Counted from the stretch's first letter, positions 43,841-54,396 are shown. The stretch: 64,000 nucleotides of DNA from Azospirillum formosense (GCF_040500525.1 NZ_CP159403.1:1100001-1164000); one strand, 5' to 3'. The notes: generated from the sequence alone by a model not told the origin. Translations and numbers: made by a program.

Positions 43841-44150
43841 GACGCGCCTCTGTTTGTCTGCGGCGGTCCCTGCCCTCCCCGGCGGGGGCCGCGCCACGTT
43901 GCGCGGCGCCGGACCGGACGGACCCGCCCGGCCAAGCATCGCGCTTGCCCGATCAGTAGGCGCCCAAAGCTCTTCAGCCTCATTGATCCCAGTCAATCAA
44001 TCCCTGCGAAATACGCAGGGCACCGTCCACGGCACGTCGTGTCACAAAAGCTGAAGAAACGCGCCGCTTTTGCGTCGCAGCATTTGAGACAATCCACCGG
44101 AATTCGAATGTTTTCCTTCGGAACGCGGGATTTAGAACAGACGATTCAGG
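43841..44150. other. 310-bp upstream region of pflB
   Basis: Non-coding gap between pflB and pqiC, both leftward, so it holds the pflB promoter and the pqiC 3' end. The only clear element is the FNR/FixK box at 43983-43996. Around 44030-44135 the sequence is AT-richer than its surroundings. No sigma-54 promoter and no small gene were found. Confidence 0.6.
43983..43996 (-). promoter_or_regulatory. FNR/FixK-type anaerobic box upstream of pflB
   Basis: TTGAT-CCCA-GTCAA has the full TTGA-N6-TCAA symmetry recognised by FNR, Anr and FixK regulators. It lies 143 bases before the pflB start, consistent with activation at low oxygen if the leader is about 100 bases. Function is inferred. Confidence 0.8.
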
Positions 44151-44762
44151 TCAGCGCAGGGCGCTTGCGATATCTTGCGCCAGACGGGCCAGGGTGCGGC
44201 TGAGCGCGTCGGCGACGGCACCGGGATCGCCGGCCGCGGCCACCGGCTCCTGCGCCGCGGTGTGGCCCAGACGGCGCAGCCGGTCGCCGCTCTGGTCGAA
44301 GACGCGCCAGCGCGCCTCCAGGACCGCCGGCCCGTCCTCCGCCGCGTCGAAGCGGTCCAGCGTCACCTCGACCACCTGGGACAGCGGGAAGTCGCGCTGA
44401 AGCGGCAGGCCGACCACCTCCGCCCCCGGCAGGTCCATCTCCAGGTTCCGCAGCAGAGTGCGGGTCACCATCTCGTCGAGGGGGCCGCCCCAGCGGTCGA
44501 ACTCCCGGACGACCAGCCGGTTGCCCGGCGCCCGCATCACCAATTCCGACCGGTCGAGGTAGCCGGGAACCTTCACCCCCTCCAGACCGATCACCCGCCG
44601 TTGCGCCTCGCTTCCCCGCAACGGGGCTGCGCCTTGCGGGGCGGCGCCCGGCGCGACGGCGTCCAGATGGTAGAAGCGGCTGGGCGGCGTGCTGCAGGCG
44701 GCCAGCAAGGCCACAGCGGAGGCGCACAGCAGAAGGCGACGGGCGTGAGCAATCGGAGCCAT
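44151..44762 (-). CDS. pqiC: PqiC-type outer-membrane lipoprotein
   Basis: A 203-residue lipoprotein of the ABC-type transport auxiliary family. A signal peptide ends in the lipobox LLAAC followed by STPPSRFYHL, the standard opening of this family; later come FDRWGGPLDEMVTRTLLRNLE and WRVFDQSG. PqiC is the outer-membrane partner of PqiB in lipid trafficking between membranes. I prefer ATG 44762, which has an AGGA site; a TTG at 44774 would overlap the pqiB stop. It closes the pqiABC unit. Confidence 0.88.
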   Translation of the reverse strand: MAPIAHARRLLLCASAVALLAACSTPPSRFYHLDAVAPGAAPQGAAPLRGSEAQRRVIGLEGVKVPGYLDRSELVMRAPGNRLVVREFDRWGGPLDEMVTRTLLRNLEMDLPGAEVVGLPLQRDFPLSQVVEVTLDRFDAAEDGPAVLEARWRVFDQSGDRLRRLGHTAAQEPVAAAGDPGAVADALSRTLARLAQDIASALR

Positions 44763-44770
44763 GGGAATCC

Positions 44771-46471
44771 TCAACCGCGTTTGCCCCGGATCAGGGCTTC
44801 GGGATGGCGTTCGAGATAGTCGGTCAGGCCGCGGATCGACCGGGCCGCGGCGGTCAGCTCGCGCACCAGCCCCTGCAGGTCATTGACCGCGGGGCGGGAC
44901 GAGTTGACCAGCCCATCGGTGCTGCTGAGCGTCTTTTCAGCCTGCCGGACCAGCTTGGAGGTGTTCTCGGCCACGTCGCGCAGGGCGCGGATGGTCGGTT
45001 CGCCCTCGCTGCCCAGCGCCTGCGTCGTCTTCTCCAGCTCGGCCAGCGACCGGCTGAGCGACACCATCGCCTGCGCCACCTCCGGCGAGCCGATCAGGGC
45101 GCCGGCCTTCTGGATGGTCGAGCGCAGTTCCACCACCGTTTCGGCAATCGGTGCGCGGGCCAGTTCGTTCATCAGGTCGGTGGCGGTCTTGGTCGCCGTG
45201 TCGAGCACGTTCGGCTGGGACGGCAGTTCCGGATAGGGGCCGCCGGAAATCATCGTCTGCTTCGGGGCGTCGGGGAACAGGTCCAACGTCACGATCAGTT
45301 CGCCGGTCAGCAGGTTGCCGGTGCGCAGCTGCGCCCGCAGTCCCTGCTCCACCAGAGCCTTCATGCCGGCATAGGCGGCCTCGGTGTCGTGCGCCGCCGG
45401 CAGTTCGCCGCCCAGCCGCTCCGGCTCGATGTTCAGGGTAACCGGGATGCGCGCGTTGCCGGTCACCGGGTCCACGTCCAGACGGATGTCGGTCACTTCG
45501 CCCACCCGGATGCCGCGGAACTCCACGGCCGATCCCGGATGCAGGCCGCGCACCGAGCCGTCGAAATGGACGAGGAAGGGCACCCGCCGGGTGAAGCGGG
45601 CGTCGCTGGCGGCGCTGCGGTTCTCGTAGAGGGGGAAGTCCGTGCCCTCCGCCGCGATCTCGCCGTTGTCGCCGGGACCGCCAAGGCCGGGGGTCTCGAA
45701 GGACACGCCGCCGGTCGCCAGCGACTGCAGCGATTCCAGCGCCACCGTCGGCCCCTCCGGCCCGATGGACACCGACAGGCCGCTGGCGTTCCAGAAGCGG
45801 GTGTTGGGGCGCACGATCCGGTCGTAGGGGGCATGGATGAAGACCGGGATGGTCAGCGACTGCCAATCCTTGGAGAACTCATAGCCGACCACCTCGCCGA
45901 CCTGGATGCCGCGGTAGTAGATCGGCGCTCCCGGCCCGAGGCCGCCCAGACGGTCGGCGCGCAGCGCGAAGCGCCGGCCCGGCGAGCTGGAACGGATCAG
46001 CGGCGGCTCCTCCAGCCCGCGGAAGGCGGTGAGCGCCTCGCCGTTTCCGGTACCCGGGTCCATGCCGATGTAGGCGCCCGAGACCAGCGTGCCGAGGCCC
46101 GAGACGCCGCCGAAGCCCAGCCGCGGCTTGACCACCCAGAAGCTCGTCCGGTCGTTGAGGTAGGAGGCCGCTCCCTTCACCATGCGCACGGTGACGATGA
46201 CGTTCGCCAGGTCGGGCGAGACCGCCACACCCTGCACAGTCCCGACATCCACGTCGCGATAGCGCACGCGGGTCTTGCCGGGTTCCAGCCCCTCCGCCGT
46301 GTCGAAGGTGATGGTGATGGTCGGCCCGCGCTCGTTCAGGGTCTTCCAGGCCAGCCAGCCGCCGATCAGCGCGGCGATCAGCGGCACCAGCCAGATCAGC
46401 GGCAGACCGCGGCGGCGGCGGATCACCGGGCTGGCCGGCTCCACGGTGGAATTCGGATCAGTCATGGGCAT
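44771..46471 (-). CDS. pqiB: PqiB, MCE/MlaD-domain lipid-transport protein
   Basis: A 566-residue periplasmic protein with one N-terminal membrane span (about 23-42, LPLIWLVPLIAALIGGWLAW) and three MCE/MlaD domains at about 45-140, 160-260 and 285-385. Repeated motifs are LEPGKTRVRYRDVDVGTV, GAPIYYRGIQVGEVVGY and GSAVEFRGIRVGEVTDI. A long C-terminal helical region follows. MCE hexamers form tubes carrying lipids across the periplasm. Several start codons overlap the end of pqiA (TTG 46474, ATG 46471, ATG 46465); I use 46471. Confidence 0.92.
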   Translation of the reverse strand: MPMTDPNSTVEPASPVIRRRRGLPLIWLVPLIAALIGGWLAWKTLNERGPTITITFDTAEGLEPGKTRVRYRDVDVGTVQGVAVSPDLANVIVTVRMVKGAASYLNDRTSFWVVKPRLGFGGVSGLGTLVSGAYIGMDPGTGNGEALTAFRGLEEPPLIRSSSPGRRFALRADRLGGLGPGAPIYYRGIQVGEVVGYEFSKDWQSLTIPVFIHAPYDRIVRPNTRFWNASGLSVSIGPEGPTVALESLQSLATGGVSFETPGLGGPGDNGEIAAEGTDFPLYENRSAASDARFTRRVPFLVHFDGSVRGLHPGSAVEFRGIRVGEVTDIRLDVDPVTGNARIPVTLNIEPERLGGELPAAHDTEAAYAGMKALVEQGLRAQLRTGNLLTGELIVTLDLFPDAPKQTMISGGPYPELPSQPNVLDTATKTATDLMNELARAPIAETVVELRSTIQKAGALIGSPEVAQAMVSLSRSLAELEKTTQALGSEGEPTIRALRDVAENTSKLVRQAEKTLSSTDGLVNSSRPAVNDLQGLVRELTAAARSIRGLTDYLERHPEALIRGKRG

Positions 46472-47741
46472 CAATCATAGGAGTGTCCTGCCGCTGCGTC
46501 CGCCGCGGCGGCGCATCCCAGATCAGCCGCGGGTCGAAGGACTCCGACGCCAGCATGGTGATGATGACGACCGCGGCGAAGGCGACGGCGCCCAGCTCCG
46601 CGTGGATGGTGGCGATGGCGCCCAACTGCACCAGCGCCGCCAGGAGCGAGATCATGAAGATGTCCACCATGGACCAGCGCCCGACGCCCTCGATCAGGCG
46701 GTAGAGCCGCGTGCGGTCGCGTTTCCGCTTCGGCGAGCCCCGCTGCACCGTCCACAGCAGATAGGCCAGCCCGATCAGCTTCAGCACCGGCACGGTGATG
46801 CTGGCGAAGAAGACCAGCAGAGCCACCGGCCACATCTCCGCCGCGATCAGCGCCTCCACGCCGGAGAGGATGGTGTCGGGCTGGCCGGCGCCGAAATAGA
46901 CCACCGTCATGATCGGCAGCAGGTTGGCCGGAATGTAGAGGATCGTCGCCGCGGCGATCAGCGCCCAGCCGCGCGGCAGGCTGTTCGGCTTGCGGTGGTG
47001 CAGACGGGCGCCGCAGCGCGGGCACGTTCCCTCGGAACCGGCGCCTTCCGCTCTGGCGACCACCTGATGGCAGTCGTGGCAGGCGGTCAGCCGCTCCGGG
47101 TCGGCGTTGGCCGCCTGGGCGACGCGGGTCTGCGGGGCGATCCGCTCCCACACCTCGAAGGGGCTGAGCGACGCCTCTCCCCACACCTGCACCAGGATGA
47201 AGGCGACCAGGGCGGCCAGCGACGCTCCCGGCTCCAGCTCGGCCAAGTCGGACAGCTTCACATAGGCGACGATCAGGCCGAGCAGGAAGACCTCCGCCAT
47301 CGCCCAGCGGCGCAGCCGCGCCACCGTCCGGAAGGTCCAGGCCGCGCCCGGCGCCGGCGTCCGCCCGGCGGCGAGCGGCATCACGACGTAGAGCGTGCCG
47401 AGCACCTGCGCCAGCGGCGCCAGGAACAGCACGAAGAAGACCAGGACGCTCAGCTCCTCGTAGCCGCCATCCCACAGCGCCAGCGAACCGCTGAGCAGGG
47501 TCGCCGTCTGCGCCCGCCCCTCCAGCTCGAAGGTCAGGATCGGGAACAGGTTGGCGGTGACGAACAGGATCGTCGAGGCGATGGCGAGGGCCACCGCGTG
47601 CCCCAGCCCACCGGTCCGGAAATGGCGCAGCACCGCCCCGCAGCGGTGGCATTCCGCGCGATGGCCGGGCAGGGCCGGCGGCAAGGCGTGCGGCGCGTCG
47701 CAGTCGTGGCAAAGCAGGATTGGATGGTCCGGTGCGGTCAT
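46458..47741 (-). CDS. pqiA: PqiA, integral membrane protein
   Basis: A 427-residue inner-membrane protein with two PqiA modules, each starting with a CxxC...CxxC zinc-ribbon (CHDCDAPHALP...CHRCG near 11-34; CHDCHQ...CPRCG near 225-250) followed by four membrane spans. The motifs TANLFPILTF and PANLLPIMTV are the repeated family signature. It partners PqiB. The three genes pqiA-pqiB-pqiC run leftward with overlapping or close ends. Confidence 0.93.
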   Translation of the reverse strand: MTAPDHPILLCHDCDAPHALPPALPGHRAECHRCGAVLRHFRTGGLGHAVALAIASTILFVTANLFPILTFELEGRAQTATLLSGSLALWDGGYEELSVLVFFVLFLAPLAQVLGTLYVVMPLAAGRTPAPGAAWTFRTVARLRRWAMAEVFLLGLIVAYVKLSDLAELEPGASLAALVAFILVQVWGEASLSPFEVWERIAPQTRVAQAANADPERLTACHDCHQVVARAEGAGSEGTCPRCGARLHHRKPNSLPRGWALIAAATILYIPANLLPIMTVVYFGAGQPDTILSGVEALIAAEMWPVALLVFFASITVPVLKLIGLAYLLWTVQRGSPKRKRDRTRLYRLIEGVGRWSMVDIFMISLLAALVQLGAIATIHAELGAVAFAAVVIITMLASESFDPRLIWDAPPRRTQRQDTPMIDAHD

Positions 47742-47839
47742 AGCGTTGGCTTAACATTTCCCACGGGCGAAAGGTCCGCCGAATGCGGGGTGCGCCGGCG
47801 GAGGAGCACCGACCGGGGTGGACCGGGAACCCCGGATGG

Positions 47840-47874
47840 AAAAAGCCCTTCCCCCGTGGGCGGGGAAAGGGCTT
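47840..47874 (-). terminator. Rho-independent terminator of the 233-residue hypothetical gene
   Basis: On the minus strand AAGCCCTTTCCCC pairs with GGGGGAAGGGCTT across a short loop and is followed by TTTTT. It starts about 28 bases after the stop codon at 47902, in the right orientation and distance. Confidence 0.75.
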
Positions 47875-47901
47875 GGGCGTTCGGCGGGGGATGGGATTTG
47901 G

Positions 47902-48603
47902 TCAGACGAACAGATTGAAGCTGCCCATCAACTTCTGCGTGCCGGTCTGGCCGGTGGGGATCGAGTTCAGGCTCGCCGCCGCCTGGTTCAGCCCGTCCAG
48001 CATGGCCTGCTGGCCGCTGGAGAGGTTGAACGGGCTTTCGCCCTTCTTCGGCGCCTTGGCGACCGTGTCGTAGTCCTGGGTGTATTTGCCCATGCTGAGC
48101 TGGATGGCGTAGTTCTTGGCGTCCTTGGGCGACTGCCCCTTCTCGCGCGTCAGGCGCAGCGTGTAGTCGCCACGGTCGAGTTCGTACTCGCCCTGCATCA
48201 TGCTCTTGAAGGCGTCGTAGTTCTTTCCGGCGCTCTTGTCGCTGTCGGCCAGAACGGTGCCGAACTTGGACATCACCTGGACGCGCAACCCCTCGTCGCC
48301 GACCTGCCCCAGGGTCACCTCGCCCTTGGTCGTCACGCGGAATTTGTAGAAATCGACGGGATCGTCGGCGCCCAGAGCGCCGACCACGTTCAGGCGCGTC
48401 ACGTTCTTGGCGAGAACGCCCATGTCCGTGGCGAAGCCGGGGGTGTTGACGGAGGACTTGCGGACGTCCTTGCGGAATTCCTGCACGTTGCCGGCTGCGG
48501 CGGCCTCAGCCTCGCGCTGGGCGTTCAGGCGTTCGACGGCAGCGGACACGGACTTGTTAAGGTCCGCGACCATCTGACCAACGCCGGCCATTGCGTCTGA
48601 CAT
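47902..48603 (-). CDS. Hypothetical protein with pre-peptidase-like beta domain
   Basis: A 233-residue protein without signal peptide. The N-terminal part is helical (MAGVGQMVADLNKSVSAAVERLNAQ). Residues about 75-165 form a beta-rich stretch (VDFYKFRVTTKGEVTLGQV, GLRVQVMSKFGTVLADSD, GDYTLRLTRE) that resembles the PPC jelly-roll domain in spacing. The C terminus is Ser/Asn/Gln-rich. I cannot name a function. It stands alone between pqiA and the TPR gene, with its own terminator. Confidence 0.65.
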   Translation of the reverse strand: MSDAMAGVGQMVADLNKSVSAAVERLNAQREAEAAAAGNVQEFRKDVRKSSVNTPGFATDMGVLAKNVTRLNVVGALGADDPVDFYKFRVTTKGEVTLGQVGDEGLRVQVMSKFGTVLADSDKSAGKNYDAFKSMMQGEYELDRGDYTLRLTREKGQSPKDAKNYAIQLSMGKYTQDYDTVAKAPKKGESPFNLSSGQQAMLDGLNQAAASLNSIPTGQTGTQKLMGSFNLFV

Positions 48604-48713
48604 GGCACCCTCTCCCATCAGGCGCGCCCCCGGACGGGGAAGCACGAATGGATCGCTCGACCCTCACTTTACCGCAAAGAATGTAAAGTTGCGAATTGTT
48701 TTTCGCCCAAATT

Positions 48714-50408
48714 TCAGATAAGGCGGGAATCCAGTTGTCCGGCCATCCGCCTCAACACGCCAGGGGTGTCCTCGCCGCCTTGCGGTTGGAAGAGACGCTG
48801 CGCCGGGAACCAGGGGCGCACCGCGGTGCCGAGCTGGGTCCAGTCCCGTCCGCCGAAGCGCCAGACCGGCACGCCGAGCGCCGCCGCCAGTTCCCCCACC
48901 GCCGTGGCGGGCGCGATCACCAGATCCAGGTTCGCCATCAGCGCGGCCGTCCCGTCGAAATCGTCGGTCAGGTCGAGATCGTCCCAGCGGTGGATGGCGA
49001 CGCCGAACAGATCCTCCGCCGCAACCCGCTCGGCCTCGCACGCGCCATGCTGGAGGGTGACGAAGACCACGCCCGGCACGGCGAACAGCGCGCCCCACTG
49101 GTCGAGCCGGCTGTAGGCGGCGCGGCGCGATTCGGTCACCAGCGCGCTGCGCCAGCCGATCCCCACGCGAAGGCCGGGGCCGAGCGTCGCCACCCGCTCC
49201 CGCCAGAGCGCCACCCGCGCCGGGTCGGGGACCAGCCAGCCGCCGGCCGGCCCGGGGAAGGCGGACAGGTCGCGGCGGAAGACCCGCGCCAGGGAACCGA
49301 TGGGCGTGTGCAGGTCGCAATCGGGCACGGCCGCCGCGCCGGGGCCGTGCGGACGGACCAGCGCGGCGGGAAAGGAGCGGGCGAACAGCGGCACCAGCCG
49401 CCGGTCGGTCTCGATCACCACGGAACGGGCGCGGGCGATGGCCTCCCCGCAGAGGGAGGAGAACAGGATGGTGTCGCCCACCCCCTGCTCTCCCCAGACC
49501 AGCAGGCGCTTGCCCGCGAGATCCTCGCCACGCCAGGCGGGCAGCCGCGGCGGACGCGTCCCGCCCGCCTGACCGGACGCGAAGCGCCAGCCATAGCCGG
49601 CCCAACCCTCGGCCAGATCGCCGCGCTCCAGCCGCAGCAGGCCGCGGTTGAACCGGGCCAGAGGCAGATCGGGCGTCGCGCGCAGCGCCCGCCCGTACAG
49701 ACGCTCCGCAAGCGTCCCGTCGCCCAGGCGCTGCACCGCCAGCCCAAGATTGCAGAGCGCCGCCGCGTAGCCGGGGTCGAGCGCCAGCGCACGGCGGAAC
49801 CAGCGGGCCGCCTCCGCGTGGCGGAGCCGGGCCTGCAGCGCGTGGCCGAAGTTGTTGTTGGCCTGGGGCTCATCCGGCATCAGCCGCAGGGCGCGGCGGT
49901 GTGTCCGCTCGGCCTCGTCCAGACGCTCGGCGTCGCACAGCCCGCCACCGAGGTTGGAGAGAGCCTCCGGCAGCGCCGGGTCGAGCAGGACGGCGCGCCG
50001 CCACGCCGCCAGGGCGGCGGCTGCGCGGCCCTGCCGGCTCAGCGCGTTGGCCAGATTGTTCCAGAACGGAGCTCGGTCGGCGCAGTGGACCAGGGCGGCG
50101 CGGTGGCAGGCTTCGGCCTCCGCGAAGCGGCCCTGACCGGCGCGCAGCGTGCCCAAGCTGTCGGCCGCGTCCACGCATCCGGGATCGAGGGCGAAGGCCG
50201 CCTCGAAGCATGTGGCGGCCCCGTCGATCTGCCCGAGATCGCGCAGCACCAGCCCGAAGCCGGAGAGCAACGCCGGGTTTCGGCGATCCAGCCGCAAGGC
50301 GTCGGTGTAGGCGGTCACCGCCTCGGCCAGCCGACCTTCGGCGTGATGGCGGGCGGCCTGGGCCGTCAAACTGGAGATGTCATCGCGGGTAGGGGCGTCG
50401 GGACTCAT
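48714..50408 (-). CDS. TPR protein with glycosyltransferase-like C-terminal domain
   Basis: A 564-residue protein. Residues about 10-270 are seven or so TPR repeats (for example ALRLDRRNPALLSGFGLVLRDLG and ALALDPGYAAALCNLGLAVQRLG). The C-terminal part (about 285-560) matches the glycosyltransferase-9-like domain often fused to TPRs: RLLVWGEQGVGDTILFSSL, then VGIGWRS and DLVIAPATAVGELAAALGVPVW. Such proteins may glycosylate surface or flagellar proteins; substrate unknown. ATG 50408 is chosen. Transcription is leftward and independent of maeB. Confidence 0.8.
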   Translation of the reverse strand: MSPDAPTRDDISSLTAQAARHHAEGRLAEAVTAYTDALRLDRRNPALLSGFGLVLRDLGQIDGAATCFEAAFALDPGCVDAADSLGTLRAGQGRFAEAEACHRAALVHCADRAPFWNNLANALSRQGRAAAALAAWRRAVLLDPALPEALSNLGGGLCDAERLDEAERTHRRALRLMPDEPQANNNFGHALQARLRHAEAARWFRRALALDPGYAAALCNLGLAVQRLGDGTLAERLYGRALRATPDLPLARFNRGLLRLERGDLAEGWAGYGWRFASGQAGGTRPPRLPAWRGEDLAGKRLLVWGEQGVGDTILFSSLCGEAIARARSVVIETDRRLVPLFARSFPAALVRPHGPGAAAVPDCDLHTPIGSLARVFRRDLSAFPGPAGGWLVPDPARVALWRERVATLGPGLRVGIGWRSALVTESRRAAYSRLDQWGALFAVPGVVFVTLQHGACEAERVAAEDLFGVAIHRWDDLDLTDDFDGTAALMANLDLVIAPATAVGELAAALGVPVWRFGGRDWTQLGTAVRPWFPAQRLFQPQGGEDTPGVLRRMAGQLDSRLI

Positions 50409-50475
50409 CCCGGCAGAGTGGCCCGCGGAACCGGAGCGGCGCAAGCGCCGTCCGGCCCCGCGGTTTCTCGGTTGC

Positions 50476-52794
50476 TCAGTCCTCGCCGTCCTGCAGCGCC
50501 GGCGGACGCGGGGCGGCGTTGACCGGGGCGGCGAGCTGGGCGTCGACCACCGCCACCGCCGTCATGTTGACCAGACCGCGCGTCGTCACCGACGGGGTGA
50601 CGATGTGCACGGGGCGCGCGGCGCCCAGCAGCATCGGCCCGACATTCTGCGCGTCGGCCATGATCTTCAGCATGTTGAAGGCGATGTTGGCGGCGTCCAG
50701 GGTCGGCATGACCAGCAGGTTCGCCTCGCCCTTCAGGCGGCTGTCGGGCAGCACGCCCTTGCGCAGCACCTCCGACAGGGCGGCGTCGGCGTGCATCTCG
50801 CCGTCCACCTCCAGGTCGGGATTCTCATCGGCGATGAGCTGGTAGGCCAGCCGCATCTTGCGGGCCGACGGCGTGTCGGCGCTGCCGAAGTTGGAGTGGG
50901 AGAGCAGCGCCACCTTCGGTTCGATGCCGAAGCGCTTCACCTCCTCCGCCGCCAGCCGGGCGATCTCGGCCACCTGCTCGGCGGTCGGATCGGGGTTGAC
51001 GTAGGTGTCGCAGATGAAGTGCGTGCCCTTCTGCGAGATCAGGCCGTTCATCGCGCCGGCGACCTTCACGCCCTTGCGCAGCCCGATCACGTCCATGACG
51101 TGGTTGAAGTGGTCGCCGTAGCGGCCCGAGGTGCCGCAGACCATGCCGTCGGCCTCGCCCCGGCGGACCATCAGCGCGCCGAAGACGCTCGGCTGGGTGC
51201 GCACGACGTTCAGCGCGTTGGCCGGCGACACGCCGCGGCGGCCCATCAGCTGGCGGTAGACCTCGGCGTAGTTGTGGCAGCGCAGGTCACGGGCGGCCTC
51301 GATCACCTCCACGTCCTTGCCGATGCGGATGCGCAGGCCCATGTCGGCGATCGTCCGCTCGATCACGTCGGCGCGGCCGAGCAGGATCGGGTGGGCGATG
51401 CCGTCGTCCACCACCACCTGGGCGCAGCGCAGGACGCGCGGCTCCTCGCCCTCGGCGTAGACGATGCGCTTGGGCGCCGCCTTCGCCTTGGTGATGACCG
51501 GCTTCATGACGAGGCCGGAGCGGAAGACATACTGGCCGAGGCTGTCGCGGTAGGCGCGGAAATCGGCGATCGGCCGCGTCGCCACGCCCGACTCCATGGC
51601 GGCCTTGGCCACCGCCGAGGACACCTCGATCACCAGGCGCGGGTCGAAGGGCTTGGGCAGGATGTAGTCCGGGCCGAAGCGCAGGTTCTCACCCACATAG
51701 GCGGCGGCCACCACGTCCGACGGCTCGGCCTGGGCGAGGCTGGCCATGGCGTGGGTGGCGGCGATCTTCATCTCCTCGTTCACCGTCGTCGCGCCGACGT
51801 CGAGCGCGCCGCGGAAGATGAAGGGGAAGCACAGAACGTTGTTGACCTGGTTGGGGAAGTCCGAGCGGCCGGTGGCGATGATGGCGTCGGGGCGGGCCTG
51901 CCGGGCGAGGTCCGGCATGATCTCCGGCTCCGGGTTGGCCAGCGCCAGCACCAGCGGCTTGTCGGCCATGCGGACCAGCATCTCCGGCTTCAGCACCTTG
52001 GCGCCCGACAGGCCGAGGAAGATGTCCGCCCCGTCGATGACGTCGTCCAGCACGCGGGCGTCGGTGTCCTGCGCGTAGGCGTCCTTGTAGGGGTTCATCT
52101 CCTCGTTGCGGCCCTTGTGGACCACGCCGATGCGGTCGACCAGCCAGACGTTCTCGCGCTTCACGCCCAGGCTGAGCATCAGGTCCAGGCAGGCGATGCC
52201 CGCGGCGCCGCCGCCAGTGGAGACGACCTTGACGGTGGAAATGTCCTTGCCGACCAGCTTCAGCCCGTTGAGGACGGCCGCACCCACCACGATGGCGGTG
52301 CCGTGCTGGTCGTCGTGGAAGACCGGGATCTTCATCCGCTCGCGGCAGCGGCGCTCCACCTCGAAGCAGGCGGGGGCGGCGATGTCTTCGAGGTTGATGG
52401 CGCCGAAGGTCGGCTCCAGCCGGACGATGGTGTCGACCAGCCCGTCGACGTCCTTCTCGTTCAGCTCCAGGTCGAAGCAGTCGATGCCGGCGAACTTCTT
52501 GAAGAGGACGGCCTTGCCCTCCATGACCGGCTTGGCGGCCATCGGGCCGATGTCGCCCAGCCCCAGCACCGCCGTGCCGTTGGTGACGACCGCCACGAGG
52601 TTGGCGCGGGCCGTCAGCTCGGCGGCCTGCGCCGGATCGGCGGCGATGGCGCTGGACGCCGCGGCCACGCCCGGCGAATAGGCCAGGGCGAGGTCGCGCT
52701 GGTTCGCCATGGGCTTGGTGGCGACGATCGCCAACTTACCGGGCTTCGGATTCCGGTGGTACTCAAGCGCCATCGCGTCGAAGTCGCCGGACAT
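50476..52794 (-). CDS. maeB: NADP-dependent malic enzyme with phosphotransacetylase-like domain (MaeB)
   Basis: A 772-residue two-domain enzyme. Residues about 1-430 are the malic-enzyme part: [40 protein letters not shown], nucleotide-binding [10 protein letters not shown], and [25 protein letters not shown]. Residues about 440-772 resemble phosphotransacetylase and are usually regulatory rather than catalytic. It decarboxylates malate to pyruvate. It follows dctA on the same strand after 164 bases, tying C4-dicarboxylate uptake to pyruvate supply. Confidence 0.95.
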   Translation of the reverse strand: MSGDFDAMALEYHRNPKPGKLAIVATKPMANQRDLALAYSPGVAAASSAIAADPAQAAELTARANLVAVVTNGTAVLGLGDIGPMAAKPVMEGKAVLFKKFAGIDCFDLELNEKDVDGLVDTIVRLEPTFGAINLEDIAAPACFEVERRCRERMKIPVFHDDQHGTAIVVGAAVLNGLKLVGKDISTVKVVSTGGGAAGIACLDLMLSLGVKRENVWLVDRIGVVHKGRNEEMNPYKDAYAQDTDARVLDDVIDGADIFLGLSGAKVLKPEMLVRMADKPLVLALANPEPEIMPDLARQARPDAIIATGRSDFPNQVNNVLCFPFIFRGALDVGATTVNEEMKIAATHAMASLAQAEPSDVVAAAYVGENLRFGPDYILPKPFDPRLVIEVSSAVAKAAMESGVATRPIADFRAYRDSLGQYVFRSGLVMKPVITKAKAAPKRIVYAEGEEPRVLRCAQVVVDDGIAHPILLGRADVIERTIADMGLRIRIGKDVEVIEAARDLRCHNYAEVYRQLMGRRGVSPANALNVVRTQPSVFGALMVRRGEADGMVCGTSGRYGDHFNHVMDVIGLRKGVKVAGAMNGLISQKGTHFICDTYVNPDPTAEQVAEIARLAAEEVKRFGIEPKVALLSHSNFGSADTPSARKMRLAYQLIADENPDLEVDGEMHADAALSEVLRKGVLPDSRLKGEANLLVMPTLDAANIAFNMLKIMADAQNVGPMLLGAARPVHIVTPSVTTRGLVNMTAVAVVDAQLAAPVNAAPRPPALQDGED

Positions 52795-52958
52795 ACGTCC
52801 TCTCCCCTTTTAACTTGATTTCAGTTAATTTGCCGAACGACGAACTGTTTCCCCTCCGGCTTATACCCGAATTGCCCGGGCACCGGAATGGGAAAGGGGC
52901 AGCCCGTGGCGGACCGCCCTCTCCTTTTCACCTCCAAGGACCGGAGGCCGGACCCGCG

Positions 52959-54260
52959 TCAGATGCGGGCCAGGGCGGGTTCCTTGAAGTGCTCCTGGTA
53001 CTCGGCGACCGCCTTGCTCTCGTCGAACTCGCCTTCCATCTTGGCGACCACGATGGTGGCGACGCCGTTGCCGATCAGGTTGGTGATGGCGCGGGCCTCC
53101 GACATGAAGCGGTCGACGCCCAGCAGCAGCGCCAGACCTTCGATCGGCAGATGGCCGGTGGCCGACAGGGTGGCCGCCAGCGTCACGAAGCCGCCGCCAG
53201 TGACCGCCGCCGCGCCCTTCGAGGTCAGCATCAGCAGGCCGAGGATGGTCAGCTGCTGCCAGATCGTCAGGTCGATGTTGAAGGCCTGGGCGATGAAGAT
53301 CGCGGCCATCGACAGGTAGATCGAGGTGCCGTCGAGGTTGAACGAGTAGCCGGTGGGGATGACGAGGCCGACGACGTGCTTGGAGCACCCGAACTTCTGC
53401 ATCTTCTCCATCATGCGCGGCAGCACGGACTCCGACGAGGAGGTGCCGAGCACGATCAGCAGCTCGTCCTTGATGTAGCGCAGGAAGGTCAGGAGGCTGA
53501 AGTTGTACAGGCGGGCGATGCTGCCCAGCACGACGAAGACGAACAGCGCCATGGTGATGTAGACCGCCGCCATCAGCTGGCCGAGCGAGGTCAGCGACGA
53601 CACGCCGTACTTGCCGATGGTGAAGGACATGGCACCGAAGGCGCCCAGCGGAGCGACGCGCATCAGGATGCCGATCACGCCGAACAGGGCGTGCGACACC
53701 TTCTCGAACAGGTCCTCGACCACCTTGCCCTTCTGGCCCATGGCGGACAGCGCGACGCCGAAGATCACCGCGAAGAACAGGATCTGCAGCATGTCGCCCT
53801 TGACGAAGGCGCCGACGACGTTGTCCGGGACGATGTTGACCAGGAAATCGATGGTGGTGTGGTTCTGAGCCTCGGTCGCGTATTTGGCGACGGCGTCGGC
53901 CTTCAGCGAACCGGCCTGGATGTTCATCCCCGAGCCCGGCCTCACCAGATTGACGACCAGCAGGCCGAGACCCAGGGCGAAGGTGGTGACGATCTCGAAG
54001 TACAGGATCGCCTTGCCGCCGACCTTGCCGACCTTCTTCATATCGCCGATCGAGGAGATGCCGGTGACCACGGTCAGGAAGACGATCGGACCGATGACCA
54101 TCTTGATCATCTTGATGAAGACGTCGCCCAGCGGTTTCATCTGCACCGCAAGAGCCGGATAGAAATGGCCGAGCAGGATGCCGATGGTGATCGCGGTCAG
54201 AACCTGGACGGTCAGGTTCGTGTAGAATGGCTTTTTCTGGGGCTGCCCTTGGGCGTGCAT
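52959..54260 (-). CDS. dctA: C4-dicarboxylate transporter DctA
   Basis: A 433-residue DAACS symporter that takes up succinate, fumarate and malate with cations. Conserved segments are [21 protein letters not shown], the serine-rich [19 protein letters not shown] loop and [25 protein letters not shown]. Membrane helices and two re-entrant loops are as in the family. Expression is almost certainly sigma-54 dependent: a -24/-12 promoter lies about 85-97 bases upstream and DctD-type sites lie beyond it. Confidence 0.96.
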   Translation of the reverse strand: MHAQGQPQKKPFYTNLTVQVLTAITIGILLGHFYPALAVQMKPLGDVFIKMIKMVIGPIVFLTVVTGISSIGDMKKVGKVGGKAILYFEIVTTFALGLGLLVVNLVRPGSGMNIQAGSLKADAVAKYATEAQNHTTIDFLVNIVPDNVVGAFVKGDMLQILFFAVIFGVALSAMGQKGKVVEDLFEKVSHALFGVIGILMRVAPLGAFGAMSFTIGKYGVSSLTSLGQLMAAVYITMALFVFVVLGSIARLYNFSLLTFLRYIKDELLIVLGTSSSESVLPRMMEKMQKFGCSKHVVGLVIPTGYSFNLDGTSIYLSMAAIFIAQAFNIDLTIWQQLTILGLLMLTSKGAAAVTGGGFVTLAATLSATGHLPIEGLALLLGVDRFMSEARAITNLIGNGVATIVVAKMEGEFDESKAVAEYQEHFKEPALARI

Positions 54261-54342
54261 GGTCGTCTCCTCGTGGCGTTCCTGAAATGGGCTGCCGCTC
54301 TTGTCTCGCGGTCGGCGGCCTGCCCGTCATGCCCTTGTCAAA

Positions 54343-54357
54343 GCAAGCGGTGTGCCA
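54343..54357 (-). promoter_or_regulatory. Sigma-54 (-24/-12) promoter of dctA
   Basis: On the minus strand the sequence TGGCACACCGCTTGC matches TGGCAC-N5-TTGC exactly. The predicted start is about 12 bases downstream of the -12 element, giving a dctA leader of roughly 70 bases. Confidence 0.92.
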
Positions 54358-54396
54358 AAAACAAAAGTGAGGAATCGCAGCGCTCCGACGAAACGC

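Noticed and set aside
52815..52828. FNR-like sequence TTGAT-TTCA-GTTAA upstream of maeB
   Set aside because: One essential position of the right half differs (GTTAA for GTCAA), and maeB has no clear anaerobic role. Too weak to call.
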